Source: Ascochyta rabiei
Taxonomy: Eukaryota; Ascomycota; Dothideomycetes; Pleosporales; Didymellaceae
Assembly: GCF_004011695.2 (NCBI RefSeq)
Contig: NC_082423.1
Span: 1 to 64,000, forward strand
Direction: 5' to 3'
Length of the DNA: 64,000 bases
Under the pieces are notes generated by a model that saw only the letters and a list, made by a program, of their open reading frames with translations, was not told the origin of the DNA and searched no databases. Both the position numbers and the translations under genes were made by a program. Positions 19,674 to 31,733 of the stretch are shown here, piece by piece. Positions within the stretch are counted from its first letter, which is position 1. The number at the start of each line of letters is the position of its first letter.

Positions 19674-21135
19674 ATGCTGAGATTTGGTCAACGCGCATGT
19701 ACTCGCTTCAAATTTCCCTCCTACATCTCCCGAATTTCGCGCTTCCAGAGTACGAAAATGAATGCCAGCGAGCTCTTCGAGGAGGAGCGCCTTCCGTGGT
19801 ATAGCCATGATAAGTTTTATCCAGCACGACCTGGTGAGATTCTCGATTCTAGCTTTAAGGTTATAGGGAAACTTGGTTACGGTGCATACTCTACGGTCTG
19901 GCTGTGTCGGGATATCCGGTATGTTTGGTGTTCTTCACCCCCACCTACCCTTCAAAGTCTGATCATCCATTCACAGAGAACGAGACGCTGGCTTCGTCGC
20001 TGGCTTCGTCGCTGTCAAGATTTGTACCCGAGATGCTGAAAAGACCCCACAGCTCAATCGAGAGCTAGATTTTTACGAGCATGTCAGTTCTATGCAATCA
20101 CAGCATCGCGGCCAAGCATACATCCGCGGACTTTATGGCGAATTCGAGCTTGACGGTCCGACTGGCAAACATTTGTGCTTTGTTCATCCACCCATGCACA
20201 TGACTATTCGACAGCTCCAGTATTACAACCCAGCACACAAGCTCAACGTTCCGCTTCTGAAGTGCACGCTAGTCAATGTGCTAAAGGCGCTGTCGTTCTT
20301 ACACGAGGAGGCTAAGGTCGTACATACAGGTACGGCAAGATGATGCAACATGATTGAACTAACTGACAAGTTAGACATCAATCCTGGAAATATCATGCTG
20401 ACTGTGGATGATGACACTATTCTGGAAAACTTCGAGAAAGCTGAAGCAGAGAACCCGTCATCATCCAAAGTGATTGACGACACACGCACCATTTACAGTT
20501 CCCGTAAGCTTCCCCATCCTACGAGTGATCTTTGGGGCCAACCAGTTCTCTGTGACTTTGGAGAAGCACGGATAGGAGATTCCCACTCCGGCTTAATTCA
20601 GCCTGAGCTATACCGTGCACCAGAGATAATTTTCGAGATGGAGTGGGGCTCTAAGGTGGACATTTGGAGTGTCGCCACGTTGGTAAGTATTCAATAGTAT
20701 TATAAGGAAGTCTCAATGACTTACTCTTCATTAGGTGTGGGACTTGTTTGAAGATGAGCATCTATTCGACGCCCGTGACAACGAGGGCAACCCATCAGAG
20801 ACACATCATGTTTCCGAAATGGTTGCATACCTTGGAACACCTCCGCTTGAATACACGCAAAGCAACCATATGACAAGAAAGGTCTTCGACAAGCAAGGTT
20901 AGTTATTGAGGTCGCCCCGACATAGACTCTGCTAAGTTCAATAGGACACTGGACGGGTGGCTCTAAGAGTGTAACTATTCCTAAGATCTCACTCGAGAAA
21001 AGAGTCTCGGTGCTTGAAGGGAAGGAAAAGGAATTGTTTCTCGATTTCATACGCTCGATGCTCAGATGGCGGCCGGAAGACAGGAAATCGGCGACCGAAC
21101 TCCTGAAGCACCCATGGATAGCCGTCACTATATAG
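19674..21135 (+). CDS. SRPK-like serine/threonine protein kinase, five exons
   Basis: Exons 19674-19918, 19977-20329, 20375-20682, 20735-20897 and 20945-21135 join to 420 codons in frame (419 residues). Introns are 58, 45, 52 and 47 bases, with donors GTATGT, GTACGG, GTAAGT and GTTAGT. The Gly-rich loop is LGYGAYSTVW (about 67-76) and the ATP-binding Lys is K96 in FVAVK. The catalytic loop is HTDINPGN (198-205), with HTD in place of HRD as in SRPK-type kinases. DFG is 260-262 and APE 281-283. The late segment LLKHPW closes the domain. The first 29 residues are Arg/aromatic-rich and look like a possible mitochondrial presequence, although a start at the second ATG (TKMNASEL) is possible. The insert between loop and Lys carries a tandem GFVA duplication. 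The likely role is phosphorylation of SR-type or other proteins; the substrate is unknown. The gene is intact and free of RIP. Confidence 0.9.
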
Positions 21136-21435
21136 TTGCGACGATGATTAAGCAACCATTGCACTGCAAAGTCATTCTCGCGGAGTCTTTGTATCAGTTA
21201 CATGTTTAAGATTGATTTACAAAAACATATGCTTCTTCACTTCACTTCCGGGCATTTCATGTCATCATCGCCGACCTAGCAGTTGTTCTGGCCGACTTTA
21301 GCATCCGCACATGATATTGACGGCTTGGACCTCACTCGTTTTGCTCCCGACTGTCGGCCAATTCAATCTACGCAAAAACTCCTTTTGTCGTTAAGTGATT
21401 ATAAGCCGTACGAACTAGGATTGATTTAGCAGACT
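21136..21435. other. 3' flank of kinase gene
   Basis: Ordinary composition with no gene. Host DNA ends at about 21430-21445, where LINE sequence begins. The exact junction is uncertain because the LINE is 5'-truncated. Confidence 0.45.
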
Positions 21436-21439
21436 ATGG

Positions 21440-23036
21440 ATGCCAGGTCTTCTGGAAGCAACAAGCTGGAATAGCAAAACAACTACAAAGACTACAGAAC
21501 CTAGCACTTAGGAAAATCTTAGGCACCTTCCGAACCTCACCTATAATACCTTAAGAGGTAGAAGCAGCACTAGCCCCTCCTACTATAAGGCTAAACTCTG
21601 CAATAAGAAAGTACACCTTTAGAGCTAGGAAGCTTCTAAAGAACTACCCTATCTACACTGCTACAACACAGCTAAAATCCACCCTACAAAACACAGACCT
21701 AGACCCCAGCGCAGAGCAAAGAGAGGTTAACTGTACTAGGCTAAGAATAGGACCTCCTATATACCTTATGCAAATTATATAGTCTATAGAAAAGGCTATG
21801 CCTAGTATAAGAGAAGAGAAACTAAAAGACTTCTACTTCTGCCCCTAGAACAAGGCTATAGCATACTAAACTGAAATCTTAAGACTACTAAAAGAAGAAG
21901 AAGTAAAAGTATATAAAATATAGATGCTATAAACAGTAGGAAGTAATATACTAGCTATCTAGACAGACGCTTCTTCTATAGAGGGAGGCCTAGGTATAGG
22001 AGTAGAAATTACAGTCCTAGACTATAAATAAGAGCCTAAGGAAATCTACGCTATAAACTATAATATTAGTAAAGGCTAAATTGTGTATAAGAGAGAACTA
22101 GAAGGTATAATAAGAGGCTTTAAAATTGCAGCTACTATAGCTACTACAGGACAGGACGTCTAAGTCTTTACAGATAACCAGGCACCTATCCTAAGACTAA
22201 AAACTCCTTTAAATAAGCCTAGACAGGCTTAGCAAATACGCTGCATAAAGGCAGCTAAAACTATTAAAGATAAAGGAGCCACAATTAGCCTTAAATGGAC
22301 CCCTGGCCACTAGGATATTGCAGGAAACAAGAAAGCAGACTCTCTAGCAAAAGATGTAATAAAAAAGAGGCATACCTCTAACCTTACAAGTATTGCTATA
22401 ACTAGAATTTAAGTTAAAGCTATTACAATAGACAAGTAGGATTATAAACTAGTTACCTACACAGCTAAAGTAATCCTAAGGAAAACAGACACCTACGCAG
22501 TAAAATACTAGCTAGGACTAGCAAATAAGATAAAACTACCTAAAAATACTAAAAGAGAGGTAGTAAGTGCCTACTACTAACTAAAAATAGGATATAGATA
22601 TAATAAAGTATACCTACATAATATATAGAAGGTAGGTAATAACAGATATATCTACAGCTAGACACAAATAACACAACACCTTCTACTTAGCTGTAAGGAA
22701 TACAGACACGTAAGGAAAACAATATAGGACAGCCTACAAGGATAACAACTTTTAATACAACTACTACTACATACAACCTAAGGAATTCTAGCTACTCTAG
22801 CTTTTATTTTAGACACTAGAGTAGGCACCTATAAGTGGTACCTACAATAAACAACAGACACCTAAGAACTACTGTTAACTCCCTAGAGCATAGGCTCTCA
22901 CTACAGGACTTTAAACACATATTTACTATCCCCTTTTACAACTACACTCCTTAAATTACTAGAGTAGCTTAACTGCTCTCGTCTTATATAGTCTTAGACT
23001 TACACAGGACGTTAAACTTATTAATTAATTAACTAA
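21440..23036 (+). mobile_element. Tad-like LINE, 5'-truncated, RIP-decayed
   Basis: The end of a reverse transcriptase ORF2 reads with many TAG/TAA stops. RNase H motifs are visible: TDASSIEGGLGIG (about 21960), the acidic ELEG segment (about 22095), VFTDNQAP (about 22165) and WTPGH (about 22300). A Cys/His tail near 22690 follows (LLLSCKEYRH). The 3' untranslated part ends in a TTAATTAATTAA tail at 23025-23036. The same 3' end is found at 31395-31571, 49879-50075 and 50898-51090, so this family was active here repeatedly. It is a dead copy next to the kinase gene. Confidence 0.85.
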
Positions 23037-23040
23037 TGTT

Positions 23041-23750
23041 GCGTAGTACCTAGATTTCCTCGGTTACCTAGTATTATTTAGGCTACTCTAAAGATAAGGA
23101 ATATAGTAGGATAACTAAGAAGATATAACAACACTATATTAAAGAAACAGCAATATTATAGCTATCCTAACAGAAAGCTTTAGACACTAGGTTATTTAAC
23201 AACTAAATATAGCTATAGCAGAACTTAATATACGTATAAATTACAATAGAAGATTACTATAGAAAGTAACAGCTATAATGTAGCATAAGAGGCTTAGACA
23301 TCTAGAAATATCTGTAATCAAGGACCTTATGTATTAATCTAAGGGGGTAAAGATTAAAGGTATTATAACAGTGTAATGTAACACATACAGTTAATTAAAG
23401 TTAAAGCGTTAAATATAAAGAACCCTACAATTAAATAACAAAGGCCTAGGTAAATAAATAGCTATAGACTTCTATAAACAAAAGCAGAAAGCTTTAATAA
23501 GGAAAAGTGTTAAATGCTTATTACCTGCTAACACTCTTAGTACGTGTACAACTTCTACTTTAAGGACAACAGGCCTGTAAGATCTATTATCTGTCTACTA
23601 TAATTATTTTTTAATTCTTAAAGGAACAGTTTAATATTATAGTTAAGGTTATTAAAATAGATAAGAAAATTATTACAGTCAAATAAGAGGTTAAAAGATA
23701 GTGCACGTCCCTCTTAATAAGAATTAAGCCTTCTGCTCTAGATATATAAG
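23041..23750 (+). mobile_element. Copia fragment, pol region, plus strand
   Basis: Carries a GAG-pre-integrase box (RHLEISVIKDLM, about 23300) and an early integrase segment, all broken by stops. It matches 26510-27180 in inverted orientation, for example CTAGTATTATTTAGGCTACT at 23076 against the reverse strand near 27147. It is a partial copy with no LTR of its own at the left. Confidence 0.72.
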
Positions 23751-23918
23751 TGTTAGATTGGATGGTACTAGTAATGAGTTGATAATAATGTATTGATTGT
23801 GTGTTGTTGTTCTATGTAAGGATGATTTTCGTCTTATCTAGGTTCTAGTAGGGGCCCCTGCACGGTTTTTTGGCAGGTATATCGCCTAAACTATTTCCCT
23901 AATACCTTTCATTTAACA
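23751..23918 (-). repeat. Copia LTR (3' LTR of the minus-strand copy C)
   Basis: A 168-bp block with TGTTAG at the left and TTAACA at the right. The adjacent right side, CACCCCCTTAGC, is a polypurine tract read on the minus strand, placing the LTR at the 3' end of the element in 23919-28193. Its sequence differs from the 154-bp LTRs of copy A. Confidence 0.72.
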
Positions 23919-26900
23919 CACCCCCTTAGCTTAGAATCCTATTGCAAGCTACATAAATTAGTTAATTAACTTCTTAATATAAGGTCCTCTAGTTGCTCTT
24001 GCATCTTCTTAAGCAGGGTATCCCTTAATGTACCCTTCTAGCCCTTAACAAGTCCTAACTAATTAAGAAAGCTGGCCTATTTACTAATTAGCAACAACTT
24101 TGTAAATCTATCTGCAATTATATTGTTAGATAGGGTATATTCTACTTTAATTATTTTATAGTTAACTTCTTATTATAACTAGTAGTTATGTATATTAATA
24201 TACTAAAGCTTAATTTATAGCTTAGCAACATCTATAGTAACTAGACGTATTGTCTGCATCTTGTTATATTTAATTATTATTGTTAGATTGCTTAGGGTTA
24301 CCTAAAGCTCTTTTAATAGTTAAGAGGTATATATTGCTTCCTTAGCTACTTAAGACAGTGCTAGGAGCTTAGCCTTAGTAGTTAACGTTGTAACAGTATC
24401 TTGTTATTTTGCTCTCTAGGCAATAAGTCCTCTAAATAGCTTAATAGCGTATCCTTAGGAGCTCTTATAGTCTACAGTATTATTAGCAAATAATACATTA
24501 CTTTTAACTTTAAGTCCTTTGCCCTGTCTAAAGTTAAGTAGCAGATTTCTGAGCTTCTGTAGCTATAGGAGCACTTAGTTAGCAGCATCTTAGTGTTTAT
24601 TACTTAGGTTAACTAGAAAGCGTACAAGTTGCAACGTAGCCAACACTATGTTAGGTTAAGTAGTTACTGCTGCAAATAACAGGGATATAATCTTTTGCTA
24701 ATGATAATTAATCTATAGTAGTTTAGCTAGACTGTTTCTAAACTTAAGTTTAATTCTAGATATTAGCGTATTATACCTTATATCCTGTCTAGTTACTAAT
24801 TAACTAATCTTGTTAACGTATGCGGCTTGTAACAATTAATTTATCTATTACTATCTATTACGTTAGACTTCTACACTAAAGAACTATTAAATATTGTCTT
24901 CTCTAGTGTATAGGTATTGTTCCTGTATCTGTTTAATAGTATTGTCTGCCTCTTGTCTGTGCTTTAGGTAGTATGTAATTATAATATTGTCTATATAGAA
25001 GAAGATAGTTATTGTATCCTTAATAATACAATATAGCTCTTATAGTACTTATTAAAATCTAATTCTAGCTAATATTAATGTAAATTCCTTCTGCTATAGT
25101 GGAGGTAAGATGCAGAGTCTGTATAGGGCTTTCTATACCATTAGTAAGGTGCCTGTCTTCTAGTATCCTCTTAGCATCCTTACGTATATTTTGTAGTTAA
25201 TTACTGTATAGATAAACGCATTTATAATATCCTATTATTTTATTTTAAGATTATTTTTTACAGTAATTACTATTAGTATTTTAAGTAATTAGCCTATAAG
25301 TGTTGCTGTATACATGTCTTATAATATAATATTATATTATTAGTCTCCTCTAACTATAAGCCTTGCTTTACACTTATTAAGGTAGTAGTGTTTATTAACC
25401 TTGTATGTATAGACCTACATATAGTTATGTATTTATTATCTAGACTTCCAAACAAGAGCTACTAGGACTTTAGTCTCTAACTCTGTTTATTTATAGCTTT
25501 ACAGGTGTTCTTCTTCTGCCTACTTGAACATCTTATAGAGAGGGTGCTTCTCTAGCTTTAAGTATGCTGTAGGTAATAGTAGGAGTTTGTTCTAATATAG
25601 TTTAATTCCCTTTGCTATAATCCTTTTTAGTTAAGCTTTGTTAGATAGTTTTCCTTTATATTAACTAAGGTGTTTAGCCTTAGCGTCTGCTATAAATACA
25701 GCTGCCCACAGTGTCGTTACAGACGTTCCTAAGTCTTATTTTAGTTAGTCTGTTGTCTTATTTTAGCTTATCTATTTAGTTAGAAATTCTGTTAGTAGGG
25801 GAGTTAGTAAAGGCGTTAGATATACCTCTACAATCTTCCTACCTTAGTATTATAAGGGTTGTTTAGTATACAGAGTATCCTCCTATGTTGTCTAATTCTT
25901 ATAACATGTTTTAGTTTTAAGTATATAGCTCTGTATAGCTAGGAGTTTAACTATGCTAATCTAAATTGCAATCTCCTCTAACATGTTACGCATATGGTTA
26001 TCTATAATATTCTCTATTTTACTGTTAAATATTGTTTATTTATTAAACACTACATTACAGGTGCTAATTATATTAGCTATTAATAGAACCTAGATTTAGT
26101 ATATGTTAGTAGACTAATATCCTACTAAGTATTTAATCTATACCTTTAGATCTAGTCTTTATAGCCTTAGTTCTCCTTAATAGGTGTTATTAGTTATAGC
26201 GAATTCTTTGCATTTGTATGCTCTTAGGTAAGCCTAGTTTAGTTTTTAAGGTCTAGTAACTATGCTATTTATAGCAGCTGCGCGCATGAAAAATATTTGT
26301 ACAGTAATCTCTACTTGTTTAGATAATTTAGCGTCTAATTGTATAAGTATACTGCTGCTCTAGTAATTTCTAGCTAGAGTTCCTATAGTAGATTTGCGTC
26401 TAGTTGAATTGCGCGTGCCTTCTCTTTTATTACACCCCCTTAGTATTTAGCTGCTCTGTTTTAAGCTTATATGTCTAGAGTAGAAGGCTTAATTCCTATT
26501 AAGAGAGAAGTGCACTACCTCTTAACCTCTTAATTAACTATAACAATTTTGTTTACTCTGTCTTAATTACCTTAACTGTAATATTAAACTGTTTCTTTAA
26601 GAATTAGACAAAGATCCTAAGTAGACAGATAATAGATCTTACAGGCCTATTGTCCTTAAAGTAGAGGTCCTACACGTACTAAGAATGTCAGCAGGTAATA
26701 AACATTTAGCTCTTTTTCTTGTTAAAGCTTTCTACTCTATTATTGTAGAAGTATATAGCTATTTATTTACCTAGGCCTTTGTTATTTAATTGTATGGTTC
26801 TTTATATTTAACACTTTAACTTTAATTATCTTTATACGTTATATTACACTTTTATATTGCCTTTAATCTTTACCCCCTTAGATTAATGCATAAGGTGCTT

Positions 26901-28193
26901 AAATGCAGATATTCCTAAATATCTAAGACTCTTATGCTATATTATAGCTATTACTCTCTATAGTAATCTTTTATTATAATTTATACACACATAGAGTGCT
27001 ACTGTTGCTATATTTAGTTATTTAATAACCTACTATGTAAAACTTTCTGTTAGGATAGCTATAATGTTACTGTTTTATTAACATAGTGTTGTTAGATCTT
27101 CTTAGTTATCCTACTATAATCCTTGTCTTTAGAGTAGCCTAAATAATACTAGGTTGCAGAAGAGATCTAGGCACTACGTGACATTGTCTAAGCGTAGTAC
27201 TTATTTGCCTTAAGATTCCTCTGCTAATATATTAACAGTACTATATCCTTATATCTAGACCTTAGAGTTCCTAGTCTAGATATAGTCTCCTATTGCTGGC
27301 TAGTATACGTCTGTAAGTCTTAAGAGGTTATTATAGATATGCGTATTTAAGCTAGATTCTAGGTAAAATACCTTCTTTAATAGATATCCTTAATTACTTA
27401 CGCTATATACTGCTTCTATACTACCTTTATTAACCTAAGCAATTTCTTAGCTATCTAGGTATTTAATAATCTTTTTTAGTGTTTAACATGTCTTAATATA
27501 TAGAGTAAATAATGAATAGTTTATTATTACTAGGCTAGGTTGCTTTAAACTAGTGTTTAGTTTGTTTACTATTCTTTATAAGTCTAGCTTATATTAAAGT
27601 TTATACTATACTATCTTTGTAATATTTTAATTTAGGTGAAACTACTTAGGGGTTTCTAAACTATTGTTAATATAGTGATAATTACTAATATTATAGCGCT
27701 GTTTGCAAGCTAGACATATTTCTACAGCTTCTGCTACATTCCTTCTTTAGAATTGCTTAGGTTTATTACTAGACGCATTTATTTTGCGCTTTAATTGTCT
27801 TTAGTTTAGGGCTGTAGATAGCGCTCTAATTTGTATACTTAAGGCGTCCCTCTATGTATTTAAGTTAGATTTACTACTTGCTACAAAGGCCCTACTATCC
27901 ATTATAGAGGCATTTTTTATTCTACCTTATGTTAGATAGGCTAGGCTTATATACTTATAGAAGAGTTTTATTATCTATCTTCTTTGTATATTACTTTAGT
28001 TACTTTCTGCACTAGTAAACATTACTATCTATTCTAGGGCAATCTTTAAGACTACTTTTAGGAAGTTATCTATAACTAGGTTGGTCTATATTATGTCTTC
28101 TATTTTAAGGGCTTCTGTGTAAGTTAAAGCTTAGTTATATTTGCTAAGCTATAGTTCCTAATCTTATAGGACTCTTATAGGCTTTAGTAATTT
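23919..28193 (-). mobile_element. Copia element copy C, RIP-decayed, 5'-truncated
   Basis: Reading right to left: a gag with a damaged zinc knuckle (CLACKQR near 27690), a GAG-pre-integrase region (27180-26510), integrase remnants, then reverse transcriptase and RNase H (about 26100-24000). The polypurine tract and 3' LTR lie at the left end. Stops are dense throughout. No matching 5' LTR is found at the right, where the sequence ends against the LTR of copy A at 28194. Confidence 0.75.
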
Positions 28194-28347
28194 TGTTAGA
28201 TAACTAACCTTACCAAACCAAGTTGGGGTTAACCTCGGCTAACTTAGGGGCTAGCGGCATACACACATAAAATTAGCCATTAAGACAGATAATTATTAAT
28301 TAATTATCTTTATTATCAACTTTGCATATTAAGCATATTATCTAACA
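28194..28347 (+). repeat. Copia copy A 5' LTR (154 bp)
   Basis: Starts TGTTAGATAAC and ends ATTATCTAACA. It pairs with 37159-37312, which has the same length and clear similarity (shared GGCTAACTTAGGGGCTAGCG). A third, inverted copy is at 51224-51385. Confidence 0.88.
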
Positions 28348-30396
28348 ATTAAGAGTCTTACTAACACTACTAAAATACTCTCTTAAAATGTTGCTATTAA
28401 CAATGCGCAATTTAATAATAAGTCTTATAGATTACATAACCTACACACCTAAGCTGCATTAACTACAGACCTGCTGCGCCTCTATAGATGTATAGGAGAA
28501 GATAGACCTAAATTAAACTATTCCTCTAAGGACTCAACTACAGGTACCTAACGCTCTAGACATTACTAACTATAAGAAGAGGCTAGCCCTTAGCAATAAT
28601 ATAAAAGGAAACCCTTAGCTTCTAGAAACTCTATCTAAACTATCAGCTAACAGCTTAAAGGCATAGAAGGAAGATAATAACTATTAGAAAAGTTGCCTTA
28701 AATCCTACGAGATAGCGGATAGAGACTACTACAAGGAACAAGCTAACCTAGATAAGGTAGTAATATTTATCTAAAGCTTAGTATTACCATACCTTATAAA
28801 GAACTGCTGCTAACTAGGTAATTTAATTTAAATATATCTTATTAGCCTTAAACACACTATTTGTATTAATGCTAGAGAAGAACAATTACTCGCACGCTAC
28901 TAATACCTAGCAGCCCTTAAACTAATAAGACAACCTAGAAGCTAGGATACTAAGCTCCTTAAGTATAACTATGCTGTAACTAATGCTAAAACTAAGGGTG
29001 TTGCTAAAATATATAATATACAAGACACTATCTAAGACTTCTTAGATTTATTAAGAAAAATAGCGCTAACCTAGATAATAATATTCTAGGACTATAGTAA
29101 ATTAGAATAAAATATAACTTATAAAGAAATAATAAAACACTTCTAAGAGTATATAAGTAAGTACTACCCTAATAGGAGATAGTAAAGAGGCGCCTTTGCT
29201 GCAGGAAATATCTTAACTCTTACTACTAGTAGTAAATTTACCCTAGACACTAACAGGGACGCCTTTTATATTATTAAAAATGTATTATCTACTCCTACTA
29301 CACAGGGGAGTAAGGGAAGACCTTATTAAAAACAGAATATTAGTTAAATAACTACATCTAAGTAGTCCCTAAGAGGGGATACAGCAGTAGCTAGAGGAGC
29401 AAAATGCCCTGCTTGTAGACAACGCTATAGACTAGGTAATTGCTACTACGTCTATAAAGTTAAAGCACTAAAATTATTTACCCTATATAATAGAATTACT
29501 AAGATAGTATAATTTAGAATAAAACAAAATACTAACCTTTAAGATTAGGTTAGGTCTACAAAACAAGCTTACACTAAGACACTAGCTATTAAGACATCCT
29601 AAACACTAGAGGCACTTCTAGGATAACTACAGGGACAGAAGATATTAATAATTAATATAAGTCTAGTTAAAGAATTATACAATATAGAGCTACTAAGCTA
29701 CCCTCTTAGAAACTCCTTTACCCTTAACTTAGGATTACTAATCTATATTACAAACAATAAGGACTAAATACAAGACCTTACTCTACCTACATTAAATAAC
29801 TACCTATAGGCAGGAAACTCCTAGGTATAGATATAGGGATATAGCTCGGTCTATCTCTATCTATTAAATATAAGCCAACTAACTACTCTTAAACTACATA
29901 ATATAGCATAGTGCCTAGACATACTTTGTAACCTTGTCTTATTCTAACAACTATATTAACAGGGCATATAGTAGGACACAACAGGAGATCTAACTTAGCT
30001 TAGATAAGTAGACAATACCGCTATTACATCTTTAGATAAACAACATAGATAATAGGTACTTAAGGAATAGTTATAGCCTGTATTTGCAATATAATTAACA
30101 CAAAGCTAAATACCTACGACTACTACTGCTCTGCTATAGCACAAGCGAATAGGGCCCACTAGAGCTAGTACTATTAAACACCTTATCTAACAATCTTAGG
30201 GAGTAAGAGTTAGGGGTATTACTATAGTCTAACGTAATGCTTACAGACAGGCTAAGACTAAGAGGTAAATAGTTAAATACCGCAAATAAGCAATAAAGGA
30301 CTAGGAGAATATATAGTAATTAACTTTTACTTATATAAAGAAGGAAGCTTTACTAAGAAAAAGAGCTAATTACTTGCTATTAACAGGCAATCTAGC
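28348..30396 (+). mobile_element. Copia copy A, gag and start of pol, decayed
   Basis: Gag frame with a zinc knuckle, CPACRQRYRLGNC (about 29410). A protease-like segment (YITNNKD, about 29750) and a GAG-pre-integrase box (HKRIGPTRASTIKHL, about 30150) follow. TAG/TAA stops interrupt it at many places. The segment is cut at 30396 by a LINE-tailed element and resumes at 31587. Confidence 0.8.
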
Positions 30397-30692
30397 ACCG
30401 AACACCAACTTTTCATAGTTAGAGAAAGGTCGATTTCTATCGATTTTTCATCCTAATTTTACGAACATGCTTTCCTAACATCTATTTCCAGCGTCTGTTT
30501 TGTAGTACAGGCGTTGGAACAGGCGCGCTGGCTATTGTAAGCTGAACAGAGTGGTTATCTAGTCTTAGTTAAGATGAAATCTCTGCAATAGCCCGTGCGT
30601 TTGAAGATTTAGAACAGTTAAAGGCACAATAAACAGAGAACTTAGCTATAGCTATTGCCTGCCTAGTAATTGCTACACAGCTATTACTTTAT

Positions 30693-31100
30693 TACAAATA
30701 CCCCCTATTATAACTAGCTATACCAACCTCCTATACCTAGACAAAATTAACTAAGCAACGGCTTAACCTACCCCTATACGACTACTCTATCAACAAAGTA
30801 ATAGCTCTCCTCTTAGGCCTATAGATACCTGTTGCCTTAGTAAAGCAACAGGTCTATATACCTAGCTACAACCTATACAAATACCCCTATTATAACTAGC
30901 TATACTAACCTCCTATACCTAGACGAAATTAACTAAGCAACAGCTTAACCTACCCCTATACGACTACTCTATCAACTAAGCAACGGCTTAAACCTACCCC
31001 TAATACGAACACTAATCGACAAAGCAACGGCTCTCTCCTTAGGCGTATAGATACCTGCTACCTTAGTAAAGTAGCAGGTCTATATCCCTAGCTATATCCT
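30693..31100. repeat. Two copies of a ~184-bp unit
   Basis: ACAAATACCCC starts units at 30693 and 30877. Both contain CTAAGCAACRGCTTAA and an ATAGATACCTG stem-like segment. They lie inside the LINE-tailed element. Confidence 0.75.
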
Positions 31101-31166
31101 ACAAAATCGACTAAGCAACAGCTTAAACACCCTCAGCAGTCTTCTACTAGCAATAGTAATAGACAA

Positions 31167-31168
31167 AC

Positions 31169-31244
<76 letters not shown>

Positions 31245-31297
31245 AACAATAACAACAACAACAACAACAACAATAACAACAACAACAACAATACAAA
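31167..31297. repeat. CAA microsatellite
   Basis: About 43 CAA triplets with a few AATAAC interruptions. It produces long Val or Cys homopolymer frames on the minus strand, which are not genes. Confidence 0.95.
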
Positions 31298-31586
31298 GAC
31301 TGTCTACTGCAATAGCAATAGCTAGCAATAGACAACAAACAACAAACGCTAGAACTACCTACTTGTAGGATAGTTCTACACAACCCTAATTTAATAGGGT
31401 AACAGCTCTTCTCAACAACCTAGGGCACAGGCCCTTACTATTAGACTACAAACACACATTTACTATCCCTTTAAACAAACACAGTCCTTAAATTACTAGA
31501 GTAGCTTAACTGCTCTCGTCTTATATAGTCTTAGACTTACACAGGGCGTTAAACTTATTAATTAATTAATTAACGGGCAATCTAGC

Positions 31587-31733
31587 TCCCTCTAGGACTT
31601 CTACTCTAAAGATAATTAACTAGGAAAAATAATTATCTAGTTTCTAGGCACTCTTACACAATTTCTGTTAAAACAATACAAGATCTAGGTTAAGGTGATT
31701 AAGTGTAATAGTAAAATTACTATAATAAAACTA
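31587..31733 (+). mobile_element. Copia copy A, integrase segment between insertions
   Basis: Decayed integrase sequence bounded by the LINE-tailed element and the pogo-like element. It aligns with the minus-strand copy C near 26530-26650, so it belongs to the same Copia body. Confidence 0.65.

Larger units (their letters stand above)
30397..31571 (+). mobile_element. Non-autonomous element with LINE 3' tail
   Basis: Flanked by a 15-bp duplication, AACRGGCAATCTAGC, at 30382-30396 and 31572-31586 (one G/A mismatch). The last 180 bp match the 3' end of the local Tad-like LINE, including the TTAA tail. The first 1 kb has no reverse transcriptase. It contains a GC-richer head (30480-30610), a roughly 184-bp unit twice (starting 30693 and 30877) and a CAA microsatellite (31167-31297). 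The structure is that of a SINE-like or internally deleted LINE copy mobilised by the LINE. Confidence 0.72.

Noticed and set aside
31092..31383. Poly-Val and poly-Cys minus-strand frames
   Set aside because: Generated by the CAA microsatellite.
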